From positions 558,001 to 622,000 of the forward strand of contig JAPXFQ010001776.1 of NCBI GenBank assembly GCA_028564705.1: a DNA stretch of 64,000 nucleotides. The letters are read 5' to 3'. Below are positions 44,350 through 55,285 of this stretch, one piece after another. Below the pieces are notes generated by a model, which searched no databases, had not been told where the DNA came from, and saw nothing but the letters and a program-made list of their open reading frames with translations. The position numbers were made by a program, and so were the translations under genes. This stretch comes from Apricaphanius iberus. Taxonomy: Eukaryota > Chordata > Actinopteri > Cyprinodontiformes > Aphaniidae. Every line of letters starts with the position of its first letter. The first letter of the stretch is position 1.

Positions 44350-45645
44350 ATACAGAGAATTCTGTTAATGCGACCCCTGCTGGTAACATACCGACCCAGA
44401 CCAGGACTAAAACAAAGCCCCGGGCGACTGACCCACCAGGCCCACCCCCCAGCTACTCCTGTCCGATGGCCCAGCAAGAAACGGAACCCACACCCCCACC
44501 TACCCGTCCCATGTGTCCTCAACACCCCAACGTGCAACTACAGGGAGGTGCCATCCAGGAGCCGGCAACAGGAAGCAGTCCAGAGAGAAGGAAAAAGGTG
44601 TCAGCACACGCCGGCCACCGGCAAACCAAGACCCCAACTGGCTAACACAGGCAGAAGAGGCCCTCCATATTGACCAATCCCCGGTCAGGACAGCAGTGGG
44701 GCATCATGCCTCTGAGCCCCGAGCCCCAAAGCCCACCCACAGAACCACCCAGGACCAGCACAGCCACCAGGCCAGTAACCCATGTCCGCCAGTGCAACTC
44801 CACTAAAGCACCTCATGCAGCCGTCAGAAGTCACCACCCAAAGCAACCAAAGTCCCGCACCGGGCTGGGGGCAATGGCACCTAGCACCCCATCCGCGAAG
44901 TGTCCCACACCAAGGACCCCCCCCCCCCATAGACCCCCGCATCCCCAAAATTCCCCACATCAGTGACCGTATCTCACACAACAAAATCAAGGGCCCCTCA
45001 CCCGTCCTAAGTAATTGGGCTGATCAAGGGAGCCCAGAGAGATTGATCAGATGTGGAGGTGGAGGTCATCTCAAAACCAATGTGGTCTAGCAGAAGATCT
45101 CTGTACTGATTATTACTGTACTGAGAGCATTTTTATTTTTCCAGTTCAGGAGGCTGGTTTTTAAGCAATGCATAAGGCAATGTGAACTAATTGTATTGAG
45201 TTTTGGTTAATGGTGACATCATTTAAATTTCCTATCAAGCAAACTGAGGGAGAAGGTGGGAGATTACATTTCAGACACTTTGATAGGTCCTCACATATCT
45301 GGCACCAAAATCTCTTAACAAGTGGACAGAACCAAAACGCATGAATATAATTGTCCAGTATATTGCTTGAACATTGTAAGTAGGTCTTAGACGACATAAA
45401 ACCCATCTTGAACATCTGTTGGCCTGTATAATGTACTCTATGAAGGATTTTATATTGTATTAATTGTAAATTGGGATTTTTAATTATTTTAAAGTTTTTT
45501 AAAGATATCTGAGACCAGAGGTTTTGGTTAAAGGTGATGGACAAGTCCACCTCCTATTTTGAAATAGGAAGGGCTATTGATTCATCTAATGTAGTTAATG
45601 TTTTGTACATTTTAGACAGCAGTTTGGGGGATAGAGATTAACCGG
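44350..45645 (-). mobile_element. L1/Tx1-like LINE, 3' part
   Basis: The minus strand encodes the C-terminal region of an L1-group ORF2 (45640-45161) and then about 800 bp of G-rich 3' UTR, including runs of 9 or more G near 44920-44935. G-rich 3' UTRs are typical of vertebrate L1s. The RT itself is missing by 5' truncation. Confidence 0.7.
45161..45640 (-). pseudogene. L1/Tx1 ORF2 C-terminal fragment
   Basis: Frame 45161-45550 reads NPNLQLIQYKILHRVHYTGQ, then MFKMGFMSSKTYLQCSSN, YIHAFWFCPLVKRFW and LVHIALCIA. This is the conserved post-RT region of L1/Tx1 ORF2, including a Cys pair region (LQC ... WFC). Upstream, across a frameshift near 45555, KMYKTLTTLDESIALPIS continues the match to about 45640. 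No RT motif remains and the copy is non-functional. Confidence 0.75.
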
Positions 45646-45654
45646 TGCTTCTGG

Positions 45655-46440
45655 CCTGTTCATTAAATCCCCATCAGTATTTTTCTTTACCTTATTCATG
45701 TTCACTGTTTTAATATTAGGGATCAGATGAGGTTCATTTTTACACTGGTGAGGGTGAGACAGAAAGAGACGGCCATGCAGTTCTGCAGGTAGGTGCTACA
45801 GACTAATCAATGAGGAGGTGATCGGAGAATGTTGGTGATTCGATCATAAGGGAACATGCTTATATTAAAATAGTAATACAGCAAACACGATTAAACTTCT
45901 TGTCTGTGTTTTTAAAATGATTTTTCAGTTTTTAAAAGCATTCATTTCACCATGTGGTAGATCTTGTTTCTGAGAGCAAACTGATATGCCATGATTTTGA
46001 AATTGCTCTAGCCCTCCATCAGTATGTCTACACCTTTATCATGTCTGCAGTTTTTTATGTTAGCGATCAGATTAAATTATTCCTGAAACGAGTGATGGTG
46101 AGACAGGGAGAGCCAGTGCTGCAGAGCTGCTGGTAGGTGGAACAATGAAGGAGGATAGATGATATGTAGTTTTGTTTATATTTCTTACATCTTTGTGTCA
46201 TGTGGTAGCTCTCTGCTGACTGGTGAGAGAAAATGCATCACCATAGGTTGGAGACTCTGTTCTAAGTTGTTGGTGGTGAGAGGAAGGGTTCAAACATAAG
46301 AAGTTTACATGATAAAAAGTAAATAATACAATAAGCAGGATTTTATTATTGGACTAGCCCACTATCAGTATTTTTCTTTACCTTATTCATGCCAACTGTT
46401 CTTTCTTATATTAGGGATCAGACAAGGTTCATGTTGACAC
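45655..46440 (+). repeat. three degenerate tandem units of about 345-350 bp
   Basis: The motif CATCAGTATTTTTCTTTACC followed by TTATTCATG, ATTAGGGATCAGAT and GGTGAGACAG occurs near 45670, 46017 and 46365. A second block (AATACAGCAAACACGATT / AATACAATAAGCAGGATT) is spaced similarly. Units are diverged and non-coding. Confidence 0.65.
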
Positions 46441-47530
46441 TTGTAACTGCCACATTTTATTTTATATTTATTTTTCTATGGGTTGTACGTTTATATTTAC
46501 ATATTTTATGACTATTTTGTTTTTAAATAAGTGTGCAAGCTTTTAAAATTAAGATGTCTTTTATTTTCTCAGGAGCTAATTCTTATTTTGTTCATGTGTT
46601 TTCTTTAGTTTTCACGGATTGAATTTTATTAAATTCACCAGTTAAAAGGAAACCACTTGTGCCTGGACGTGCTTCATTGGAATTACAGTGAAAACTCGGA
46701 CTGTTTATCGGCGCAAGTGAACAGTGCTTTGTGAGTCAGCATGAAGAGTGCAGGCAAGGCGGAGCTATAAGTAAGGGGCATCTGAGCCATAAGTGCGTGC
46801 TCAGGGGCACTAGGAGAGCGCAGTTTGAAAAGCAACATTCAAGATGTGGCCATAAGAAGCTTGGACACTCACAAGTTAAGAGCGGTTTAGGTAAAAGGGG
46901 CAAGTTTCAAAGTTGTAGTTAACAAAGTTAACTTAAGTTCAGGAGCAGGGCCACGCTTCAAACTTGCTTCGTTCGTCCTAATCAGCCCTAAACACCAGGC
47001 ATCACCGGCCTCCCTTGCACTTCTAATCACGCTGCGATACACATATAAACCCGGCCTACCTCTCATTTCTCTTCTGTCTCGTTTGTTTTTGCCCCTCCCT
47101 TCCCATGCCTATAGGTCGCCTGGTCCTGCTGATCGGCCTCTCCTTCCCAGGGACCTGCCGACCCGCCTCTCCTTCTAAGGGTCCCACCGACCAGCCTCCA
47201 CTTTGCTGGGTCCCGCCGACCCGTCTCCACTCCAGGTGCTGCAGACCCAACCCTTTTAACCCCTCCCCTTTCTTTTTAACAGCATCCATTGTCCCCGTTC
47301 TGTGCTCTCGTTCGTTCCTGTACCACCTCTTCTAACATTTCTCTCTTCTAGGTTCCATCTGGAGGGTCTTAAGCAAGCTTGGAAAGACGATTTTCCTTAA
47401 GTCTGCGCCCCCACACTGAGTCTTCCTCCGTGTCTCCGACAATATCTCACCCCAGACTTTTCGATCCTCCACGCCTTCAATAAACTGTTAAAATTCAGAA
47501 TCTGTAGCATTAAGCCTATGAATATTCTCA
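46441..47530 (+). other. no gene; solo-LTR-like or promoter/poly(A)-like sequence
   Basis: From about 46935 the sequence is GC-rich, with ATATAAACCC (47044-47053, TATA-like), a T/C-rich stretch with imperfect repeats of GGTCCCACCGACC/GGTCCCGCCGACC, and TTCAATAAACTG (47477-47488, poly(A) signal-like). The order promoter then AATAAA about 430 bp later would fit a solo LTR, but TG...CA ends were not found. A 63-codon frame at 46731 has no recognised domain. Confidence 0.35.
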
Positions 47531-47601
47531 TTCATCCAGGTCATGGTTATCTCAAGGAAATTTCAATCAAACGTAACTGGACTTGGTCATTTGTCTTGGA
47601 A

Positions 47602-47635
47602 GACGTTTCACCTCTTATCCAAGAGGCTTCATCAG
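47602..47635 (-). ncRNA. hammerhead ribozyme core in Penelope-like element
   Basis: The 34 bases are identical to the plus-strand motif at 27526-27559: CTGATGA, 7-bp stem II with GGAT loop, GAAAC, GTC. The base after GTC begins TTCCAAGAC, allowing a GAA/TTC start of stem I with the preceding ATGAA. Short stem III again implies a dimeric form. Confidence 0.75.
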
Positions 47636-47813
47636 TTCATGCTCGCCGCTGACCAGGCTGGGACTGGTCCAACTAACTGGTGTGGAGACTCAGCTATTTA
47701 ACCTCTTGGAGGGCTTTTACAAGACTGATTATGTCATTGTATCCTTTGTGTTCCACGTCTTAACGACGGTCGTTGGCGTGCCGCCTATTGGTGGAGTTTA
47801 GTTTTCGGCTTCA

Positions 47814-48629
47814 TTAGTGCCCTATTGTGTTATAACGACAGTCGCTGGAGTCACTGTTGTTTTTCTTATTAGAGGTTAAATTGTTGAGTCTCCTGGGTAG
47901 GGATGAAAGGACAGCATTGTAAATTGGAGATAGGTGATGTCTCAGGCCTCCTCCTCTGTTAAGCGATGGTTTCTCTACTTTTACAGAGATGGCTTCTTTT
48001 ACTCCTCTTTCAAACCATCTGTCCTCTCTGTCTAATATCTGGACAGTGCTGTCCTCAAAGGAGTGGGCTTTTTCCTTGAGATGTAAATGAACAGCAGAGT
48101 CAATGCCTGAGGAGTTTGCTCTCCTGTGTTGGGCCATACGTTTGTACAGTGGTTGTTTGGTTTCACCAATGTAGAGGTCCTTGTATTCTTCATTGCATTG
48201 GATTGTATACACCAGATTGCTTTTGTGTGCATGTGGTATTCTGTCCTTGGGATGTACTAGTCTCTGTCTGACTGTGTTGCTGGGTTTAAAATACACAGGG
48301 ATACTGTGTTTGTTAAAAATTCTCCTGAGTATTTCAGAAATCCCAGACACATATGGAATGACTACATTGTTTCGTTTGTTTTCTATTTCTTTTTCAACCA
48401 CTTTGGTGGTTTTCCTTGTGGAAACAGCTGCAGTTTTCACAAAAGTCCAGCTGGGGTAACCACAAGTTGTGAGGGTGTCTCTCACGTGCTTTCGTTCTTC
48501 CACTTGGGCCTGTGAGCTGGTGGGTATGTTATCAGCTCTGTGTTGCAGGGTCCTGATAACACTAAGCTTGTGTTCCAGTGGGTAGTGTGAGTCAAAAAGT
48601 AGGTATTGGTCTGTGTTTGTGGGTTTCAT
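47814..48629 (-). pseudogene. Penelope RT C-terminus and GIY-YIG endonuclease
   Basis: 271 residues, open to the 5' truncation point. Residues 1-125 (LLFDSHYPLEHKLSVIRTLQ, HVRDTLTTCGYPSW, VVIPYVSGISEILRRIF, VYFKPSNTVRQRLVHPKD) are the thumb and linker after the RT. The GIY-YIG nuclease follows: LVYTIQC, then DLYIGETKQPLYKRMAQHR with the Tyr, Arg and His typical of the fold, and a conserved Glu candidate in AHSFED. It would nick DNA during target-primed integration. The frame itself is not broken but lacks the RT palm, so the copy cannot move on its own. Confidence 0.88.
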
Positions 48630-48664
48630 TCATTAATTTCATAGTAAGTCATTGGAGATCCTAA

Positions 48665-50488
48665 ATGACTGTAATGAGAACCGAAATATCCATACCAAGT
48701 TACCAGATTGGCTCACAGCCAGCTTGGAACCATAAGGATCCAAGCTCTGTCGAGCCAACCATGCCCCCAGCTCTTAGTAGTGATGACTTCATGCAATTCT
48801 TTATAAATAAAATAGACTCTATAAAAAATAAGATAATTGGGAACCTTCCCAATATGCGTGCTTCCTCCCTAGTTAATGAGGCAACATCAAAAATGGTTGA
48901 ACCTAATATACGCTTAAACTGCTTTAATGCAGCCGAACCTTCTGATGTACTAAAATTATTAGCTTCATCTGAACCTTCAACTTGCGTTTTAGACCCAATC
49001 CCAACTAAACTCTTAAAATAAGTTTTCCCTCTGATCGCTGCTCCAATTTTAGATATAATGAATCTATCCTTAGTCAATGGATATGTACCACAGGAGTTTA
49101 AGATAGCTGTAATTAAACCTTTACTTAAGAAACCATCTCTTGATCAAAACAACTTAATTAACTATAGACCGATATCTAATCTTCCCTTCTTATCTAAAAT
49201 TCTTGAGAAAATAGTTGCACACTAGATATGTGAGCATTTAAACAATAATGAGCTGTTTGAGAAGTTTCAGTCAGGCTTTAGAGCTCATCATATCACTGAA
49301 ACAGTTCTGGTGAAGGTTACTAATGATATTCTCATAGCCTCAGACAATGGACAGGTGACCATTGTGGTTCTGTTAGATCTCAGTGCTGCCTTTGAAACTG
49401 TTGATCACAATATTCTCATAGAAAGGCTTCAAAGTGTAGGTATAATAGGAACAGCACTAGGTTGGTTTAAATCTTATTTGTCTTAACAGATTTCAGTTTG
49501 TTCAGGTAAATGATAAATCTTCCTCAACCTCAATAGTTACTTGCGGAGTACCACAGGGTTCAGTGCTTGGGCCGATTCTTTTTACTATATATATATGCTT
49601 CCTATTGGTAAAATAATTAGGCAGCATGGGATAAATTTCCATAGTTACGCTTATGATACACAGCTATATCTATCCATAAATCCTGATGAATCCAATCAGT
49701 TAGGTAGACTACAGGCATGTCTGGAAGACATAAAAACTTGGATGACTCTAAACTTCTTGCTTCTGAATTCTGATAAAACAGAAGTTGTCGTCTTTGGACC
49801 AGAAGCTCTGAAAAAGAAACTACTTAGTCAACCCCTTCACCTAGACGGCATTAAATTAGCCTCCAGTAATAAAGCAAAGAACCTCGGTGTTATTTTTGAC
49901 CAAGATATGTCATTTAGATCTCACATTAAAGAAGTCTCTAGGATTTCCTTTTTTCACCTTAGGAATATTGCAAAAATTAGAACCATCCTGTCCAGGAATG
50001 ATGCTGAAAAACTAGTCCATGCCTTTATTACTTCAAGACTGGATTACTGTAACTCTTTATTATCAGGTAGTCCACAGAAAACAATTAAAAGTCTTCAGTT
50101 AGTCCAAAATGCTGCTGCTAGGATTCTGATGAATATTAAAAGAAGAGATCACATTTCCCCTGTTTTAGCTTCTCTTCACTGGCTCCCAGTAAAATCTAGA
50201 ATAGAATTCAAGATCCTCCTTCTGACATATAAAGCTCTTAATAATCTAGCTCCATCATACATAAGAGACCTGATTGTTCCATATGTTCCTAACAGGGCCC
50301 TTCGCTCTCAGACTGCAGGTTTACTGGTAGTTCCTAGGATTTCTAAAAGTAGAATGGGTGGCAGATCTTTCAGCTATCAGGCTCCCCTCCTATGGAACAG
50401 GCTCCCAGGGTTGGTTCGTGAAGCAGACAATTTGTATATCTTTAAAACTAGGCTTAAAACTTTCCTCTTTGACAAAGCTTACAGTTAG
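48665..50488 (+). pseudogene. L2 reverse transcriptase (broken)
   Basis: 48665-49021 encodes the linker (FFINKIDSIKNKI, ASSEPSTCVLDPIPTKLLK) and stops at a TAA where copy 1 has GAA. RT fingers continue in frame (YRPISNLPFLSKILEK) to a TAG near 49223 (His-Gln in copy 1). Motif A reads LLDLSAAFETVDH, replacing the catalytic Asp by Glu. A frameshift lies near 49480. From 49541 motif C is YAYD instead of YADD, followed by an intact C-terminus (NLGVIFDQDMSFRSHIKE, LDYCNSLLSG, LQLVQNAAARIL, VLASLHWLPV, FSYQAPLLWNRLP, FKTRLKTFLF). Both catalytic motifs are mutated. Confidence 0.88.
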
Positions 50489-50539
50489 AGATATGTTAAT
50501 AGGCAGTTAGAGACAGGTTAGACAGGTAGCTAGGAAGAG

Positions 50540-50830
50540 ATAGGTTAATGTTAGTAGCTAGGTAGAGTGTCAAAAGCTAGGAAGGGATATGAAGAGGTAG
50601 AGTAGCTACGTAGAGATAGATTAATGTAAGCCAAGTAGAGAGTGTTAGTAGCTAGGTCTCCTAGTAGCTAGGAGACAGGTTAATGTTAGTAGTCAGGTAG
50701 AGTGTCAAAAGCTAGGAAGAGGTAGAGTAGCTAGGTAGAGATAGGTTAATGTAAGCCAGGTAGAAAGTGTTAGTAGCTAGGTCTCCTAGTAGCTAGGAGA
50801 CAGGTTAATGTTAGTAGCTATGCTGCTTTA
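50540..50830 (+). repeat. tandem repeat in L2 3' UTR
   Basis: Two units of about 130 bp built on GTTAGTAGCTAGGTAGAGTG, GTCAAAAGCTAGGAAG, GGTAGAGTAGCTA and TAGTAGCTAGGAGACAGG. Enriched in the smaller word GTAGCTAG. Confidence 0.85.
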
Positions 50831-51559
50831 GGCTAGGCTGTTGGAGGACATTATTAGGGTCTGTTCCTACTTTCTCTCCTACTTCTCCCCAACTGCATGA
50901 TGTGCTGTCAATTCAAGCGCTAACCTGTTTTCTCTTAGTCTCTTCCTACAGTAGGTGCTCCTGACCCGCCCTGCTTGACGACCCTGACTAAGATGGCATT
51001 GCAGTGACGGAAAGTTCTCAACGTCCTGCAACAAACTTCTGCATCAGTTCTGTTGTTCTTTCTGTGTCTCTGTTCTGTGTCTCTGTTCTGTATTCTCCAA
51101 ACCACAGACGGTCTCGGCAGATGACCGCTTGTGCTGAGCCTGGTTCTGCCGGAGGTTTCTTCCTGTTAAAAGGGAGTTTTTCCTTTCCACTGTCGCTTCG
51201 TGCTTGCTCAGTGTGAGGGATTGCTGAGAATTACACGACGCAATCTTCTGTGGTTCTCTAATTTCTAAATTAAACATTGTATTGTAATAACTCTTCTTGT
51301 AAAGTGCCTTGAGATGACATCTGTTGTGAAACAGCGCTATATAAATAAACTGAATTGAATTGAATTGAATTAACGTTATTGAAATTGAAGGAGAAACCAG
51401 TGTGTTCCCTAATTTCAGCCAGTTTTTTCATTCATAACAAGACAAGCAAAGATTGCTTGTAACCCTATTACATCATTACAGTCGCTGAAGCAAGGTGAAT
51501 CTGACATTTCAGAAATATTGAAGCATGCAATCCAAAGAAACATAGGAGCTAAAACACTG

Positions 51560-52051
51560 AGTACAACTACAGAAAAACAGAGAGTGTTAAATGTGTGTTC
51601 TGCAAGAAGTCTTAACATGCTCTTCAGAAATGCAGGAGTTTTCTGGAAAAGGCTGTGACAGACAGAGTCAACTTTATTCAAACAGGAAAGCTGTGCTTCG
51701 GTTGTCTCCAGCCTGGTCATCACTCTAAGTGCTGTGATAACAGAAGTATCTGTGAGAAGTGCAATGAAAGACATCCTACTTGCCTGCATGAAGAACACAG
51801 CAAGGATCAAAACCCACCACAAGACAAACTTACGCAGTGAAAAACCAAACCAAACAACTTTAAACCCAAGGAGCGCCGACCACAGCTACAACCAACAGTC
51901 ATACGTCAGAAGGTCATAAACAAACTGCAGGAATAATTCCTGTTTAACTTTTATCTTCAACAGAACCAACACGAGAAATTCTTGTATATGCCTTGTTGGA
52001 TTCTCAAAGGGATACAACTTTTGTTTTAATCCATTCCTGAACATTGGAGAG
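51560..52051 (+). pseudogene. BEL/Pao gag zinc knuckles and protease (broken)
   Basis: A first Cys motif (KCVFCKKS) is followed by 51655-51840: VTDRVNFIQTGKLCFGCLQP, GHHSKCCDNRSICEKCNERH and PTCLHEEH, the tandem Cys/His knuckles of Pao-type Gag. After a frameshifted linker, ILVYALLDSQRDTTFVLIHS at about 51972-52031 is the protease, with DSQ at the active site and Arg in place of the usual Ser. A TGA follows immediately. Confidence 0.8.
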
Positions 52052-52111
52052 AAAATTGGAGTTAGTCATTGCATCATACTGAGGAAAGTTATCCCAGATA
52101 TTAATCCTTCT

Positions 52112-53632
52112 GTGGATCTTCAGACAGAAGTACACTGTGTGAACAGAACTAAAATGAAAGATATCATTCTTTCAGAGATCATTAAAGCACTGGAGTTAGA
52201 TTTCACCGAAAAAGCTATTGATGACAGTCACGTGTCTAAAGATGATCTTACGTTTCTTTCGAAACTCAAAGAAGGCATCAAACAGAATGAAAGCGGACAG
52301 TATGAAATGCAACTGCCATTTCGTAATGAACGACCTAAATTACCAGACAACAAAGTATGTGAGGTTCACCGTTTGAAATGTCTGGAGAGAAGACTAAGTA
52401 AGGATGAAGCATACTACAATGATTACATCAAATTCATGGATGATATAATCTCCAAAGGTGATGCAGAAAGTGTCGCAGAAGAAGACTTAGACAACAGTCC
52501 TGCGTGGTATATCCCACATCATGGGGTCTATCATCCACACAAACCAGGGAAGATCCGAGTGATATTTGACTGTTTGGCCAGGTACCAAGACATATCTCTC
52601 AACGACCATCTGTTAACTGGCCCAGACTTGAAAAATGCATTGGTGGGGGTTCTTTGTCGCTTCCGCAAAGGGTCAATTGCATTCATGTGTGAATGTTTAA
52701 CCAATTTTGTCAGCCACACATTGAAAGAACTCTTGGAGTTGAATGGTGCATTTCTTCTGATACATTCAAGTTCAGAGTTCAAGTCAAAGCTAACAAGAAG
52801 AGGTATACTTTCCACTGTTGCATCAATCTATGATCCCCTTGGTTTCATTGCACCAGTTGTCCTCTTAAGCATACAGATTCTCCGCCAGATGTGCAAAGAT
52901 AGGGTAGATTGGGATGAAGAACCTCCTGAGCTCGTGAAACCTCAATGGGACTCATGGATCAAGGATTTAACAAGATTAGCTTATGTAAAAATCAAGAGAT
53001 GTTTCATTCCCCCCGATTTTGGACAGGCTAAAAGTTCCGAGCTTCACCACTTCGCAGATGCCAGCATCTCAGGGTATGGTGAATGTTCTTACTTACAAGT
53101 CACTAACCAGCTAGATCAAGTCCATTGTTGTTTAGTGATGGGCAAGTCAAGAGTCACACCCAACAATATTATGACTATACCAAGACTTGAGCTTTTAGCG
53201 TCTGTTGTTGCGGTTAGAGTCAGTGACTTGCTAAGAGCTGAATTGGAAATCCAAAATATAAAGGAGTTCTTTTGGACAGATTCCACAGTCGTCCTTGGCT
53301 ACATAAACAATGATGCCAGGAGATACCAAGTGTTTGTAGCTAATCACATACAAAGAATTAAGTCCAGCACAGCACCAGAACAATGGGCTTACATCGCTTC
53401 AGAAGATAATCCTGCAGATCATGCTTCATGGGGTTTAACTTCAGAACAGTTAAAATCATCCAATTGGTTCACAGGACCAACATTTCTCTGGCCAAAGAGA
53501 CTACCTGAAAGAGGTTTCAAGTTAGGTGAGATCAAGGAGAATGATCCTGAACTCCGCAATGTCTTTGTATGCAATACAAAAGCAAAGGAAAAGAGAACAA
53601 TGCTAGAGCATTTTGAGAAATTCTCAGATTGA
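52112..53632 (+). pseudogene. BEL/Pao RT and RNase H with internal deletion
   Basis: 506 residues. N-terminal RT: LPFRNERPKLPDNKVCEVHR, KPGKIRVIFDCLARYQDISL, LLTGPDLKNALVGVLCRFRK. Intact Pao elements then have motif A, VDD and the rest of the palm. Here IAFMCE jumps to a short unrelated-looking stretch and on to GILSTVASIYDPLGFIAPVV, so the catalytic palm is gone although the frame stays open. RNase H follows (LHHFADASISGYGECSYL with catalytic Asp, PRLELLASVVAVR, FWTDSTVVLGYI, SEDNPADHASWG). A one-base shift at 53630 ends the frame. Confidence 0.85.
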
Positions 53633-53943
53633 TCAGAGCTCTAGCTGTCTTAAAACGAAAGATCAAAGAATACAAAGGTACGATTCAAAACACAAAGGAA
53701 AACACAAGCTTAGAAGAAAGGATGGAAGGTGAAATGTTTGTCATAAAGCTTGTTCAAGCAGAAGCATTCTCAAAAGAGATAAGGAGTCTGAAGGAAAAGA
53801 AAGCAGCTTCAAAGATGAAAGACAGCAAGCTGTACAGGTTAGATCCATTTTTGGATGAAAAGGGGATACTTCGTGTTGGAGGACGTTTGAGTCAGGCTGA
53901 ACTTCGTCCTTATGTAAAGAATCCGGCATTACCCGTTTGCATG
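53633..53943 (+). pseudogene. BEL/Pao integrase N-terminal region
   Basis: In the frame after the shift at 53630 the sequence IRALAVLKRKIKEYKG and LYRLDPFLDEKGILRVGGRL, SQAELRPYVKNPALP is the region leading into Pao integrase. The HHCC and DDE parts are missing because the sequence changes to env within the same open frame. Confidence 0.8.
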
Positions 53944-55285
53944 GGTACAGCACTTCCCAAGTATTATGTTCCTATACCATTCGAGGAGCTGTTAGATCAA
54001 TGTGCAAGTTACTGTGAGACCCCAGGTAGTTCTCCTGATCAGTGGGATACCGTACAAGCTCCCAGAATTAATTTCACCATTAAAGGTAGAAAGTGCAGTA
54101 TTTGTGCCTCTCATTGTATTTTAGCTGTAACAGCAGGCTTGGATAAGAACTGGGCTGAACATTGTAGTTTGGAAAAATCTGTTGAGGCTCCTGGGTTAAT
54201 TGACCTCTTACAACCGGCACCAGATGCATCTTATGCTTGTTTTAATGTGACAAGATCAGGGCAGCAGGTTGACATGGGTGAGTTTTCAGGAAAGTGTTCA
54301 AAAATATTTTATCTTAATGACAAAGAGGATTCTTTTTCTGAGTGTTGGAAGTCTGACAAGCTCAGGGATAATACAAAGCTTGATTACTGGACTTGCTCTT
54401 CTAGAATTCACCTGCATATGTGGATTCTGAATCAAGAACAGGCGGGCCCAGACGTCTACTGGGTGTGTGGTGACGGCAAGCTGAGGTCCAAACTACCCCA
54501 GAACTCGAAAGGTATGTGTGCTCATGTGATGTTAGCTTATGATGTTTCAATTGCAGTTGATCCATTCAGAAAAGATAGAGTTTTCCAGCATCACATGTCC
54601 AGGAGAACGGTGACAGTTCCAGGTAGTTTTCATGAGCATGTTTACATCGATGCAATTGGAGTGCCGTGTGGGGTTGCAGATCAGTTTAAAGCTAGAAATC
54701 AGAGTGCAGCACGATTTGAGTCAATTTTTTTGTGACCTGCTATCAATAAAAATGTGGATTGGATTAACTATCTGTTTAACAACCAGCAGAGATTTGTGAA
54801 CTACACACATGATGCTCTCCAAGGCATGGCTGAGCAGCTACACGCCACTTGCCTCGTCGCATGGGAGAACCGGATGGCTATCGACATGTTGGCTGCAGCG
54901 CATGGAGGAATTTGTGCTATGTTGGGAGGAAAATGTTGTACTTTACATCCCAGGGAACACAGACTCTAATGGTAGTATTACCAGAGCCTTGGAAGGCCTG
55001 AGAGTGATGAAACAGAACATTGCTAAAAATGCTGGAGTTAACACTGATCTGACAAGTTGGTTAGATTCTGTTTTTGGTAAATGGAAATCTCTAGCTATTT
55101 CTATTTTTGGGACTTTGGTTACTGCCTTAGCAGTTTTTGCAGTGTGTGGGTGTTGTATCATTACGTGTGTCAGAGGTCTGGCAGTTAGAGTGTTTGAAAA
55201 AGCTTTTACACATCAAATGATAGCAAAATCTTTGACTGATCAGACAAGCGCCCTGGGACCTGATGCAGACTCGATCTCCATCTGA
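53944..55285 (+). pseudogene. endogenous retrovirus env, SU and TM parts, broken
   Basis: The open frame continues from Pao into Cys-rich, N-glycosylation-site-bearing sequence ending 54735, with PDVYWVCGDGKL and a Leu-Pro motif typical of the end of retroviral SU. No signal peptide is visible. After an in-frame TGA (54733-54735), TM sequence follows: VDWINYLFNNQQRF, the ENRMAIDMLAA region, and CAMLGGKCC, a CX6CC motif as in gamma-type envelopes. A frameshift near 54945 moves the rest to the frame ending 55285, which has a hydrophobic membrane span (about 55085-55160) and a short cytoplasmic tail. Three breaks and no entry-competent frame. Confidence 0.82.

Larger units (their letters stand above)
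47540..48640 (-). mobile_element. Penelope-like element, 5' truncated
   Basis: On the minus strand a 271-residue frame (RT end plus GIY-YIG endonuclease) is followed by a short 3' UTR and a terminal segment with a hammerhead core (47635-47602) and GGAAGACGTTTCACCTC on the plus strand, a very frequent fish repeat end. The element meets the L2 copy at about 48650. The RT catalytic part is missing. Confidence 0.9.
48650..51371 (+). mobile_element. L2-type LINE, copy 3, with full 3' UTR
   Basis: Linker and RT (48665-50488), an 880-bp 3' UTR including a tandem repeat (50540-50830), then GTGCCTTGAGATGACATCTG, GCGCTATATAAATAAAC and a (TGAAT) tail ending near 51371. Closely similar to copy 1. Its 5' end abuts the 5' end of a Penelope element lying in the opposite direction. 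Confidence 0.9.
51376..53943 (+). mobile_element. BEL/Pao LTR retrotransposon, internal part, degraded
   Basis: Gag zinc-knuckle region, protease, RT, RNase H and the start of integrase in plus orientation, without recognisable LTRs. The left end meets the L2 tail at 51371 and the right end passes into retroviral env sequence near 53944. An RT-core deletion and several frameshifts make it non-functional. Confidence 0.85.

Noticed and set aside
44368..45090. Pro/His/Gln-rich frames on both strands
   Set aside because: By-products of the C-rich/G-rich L1 3' UTR.
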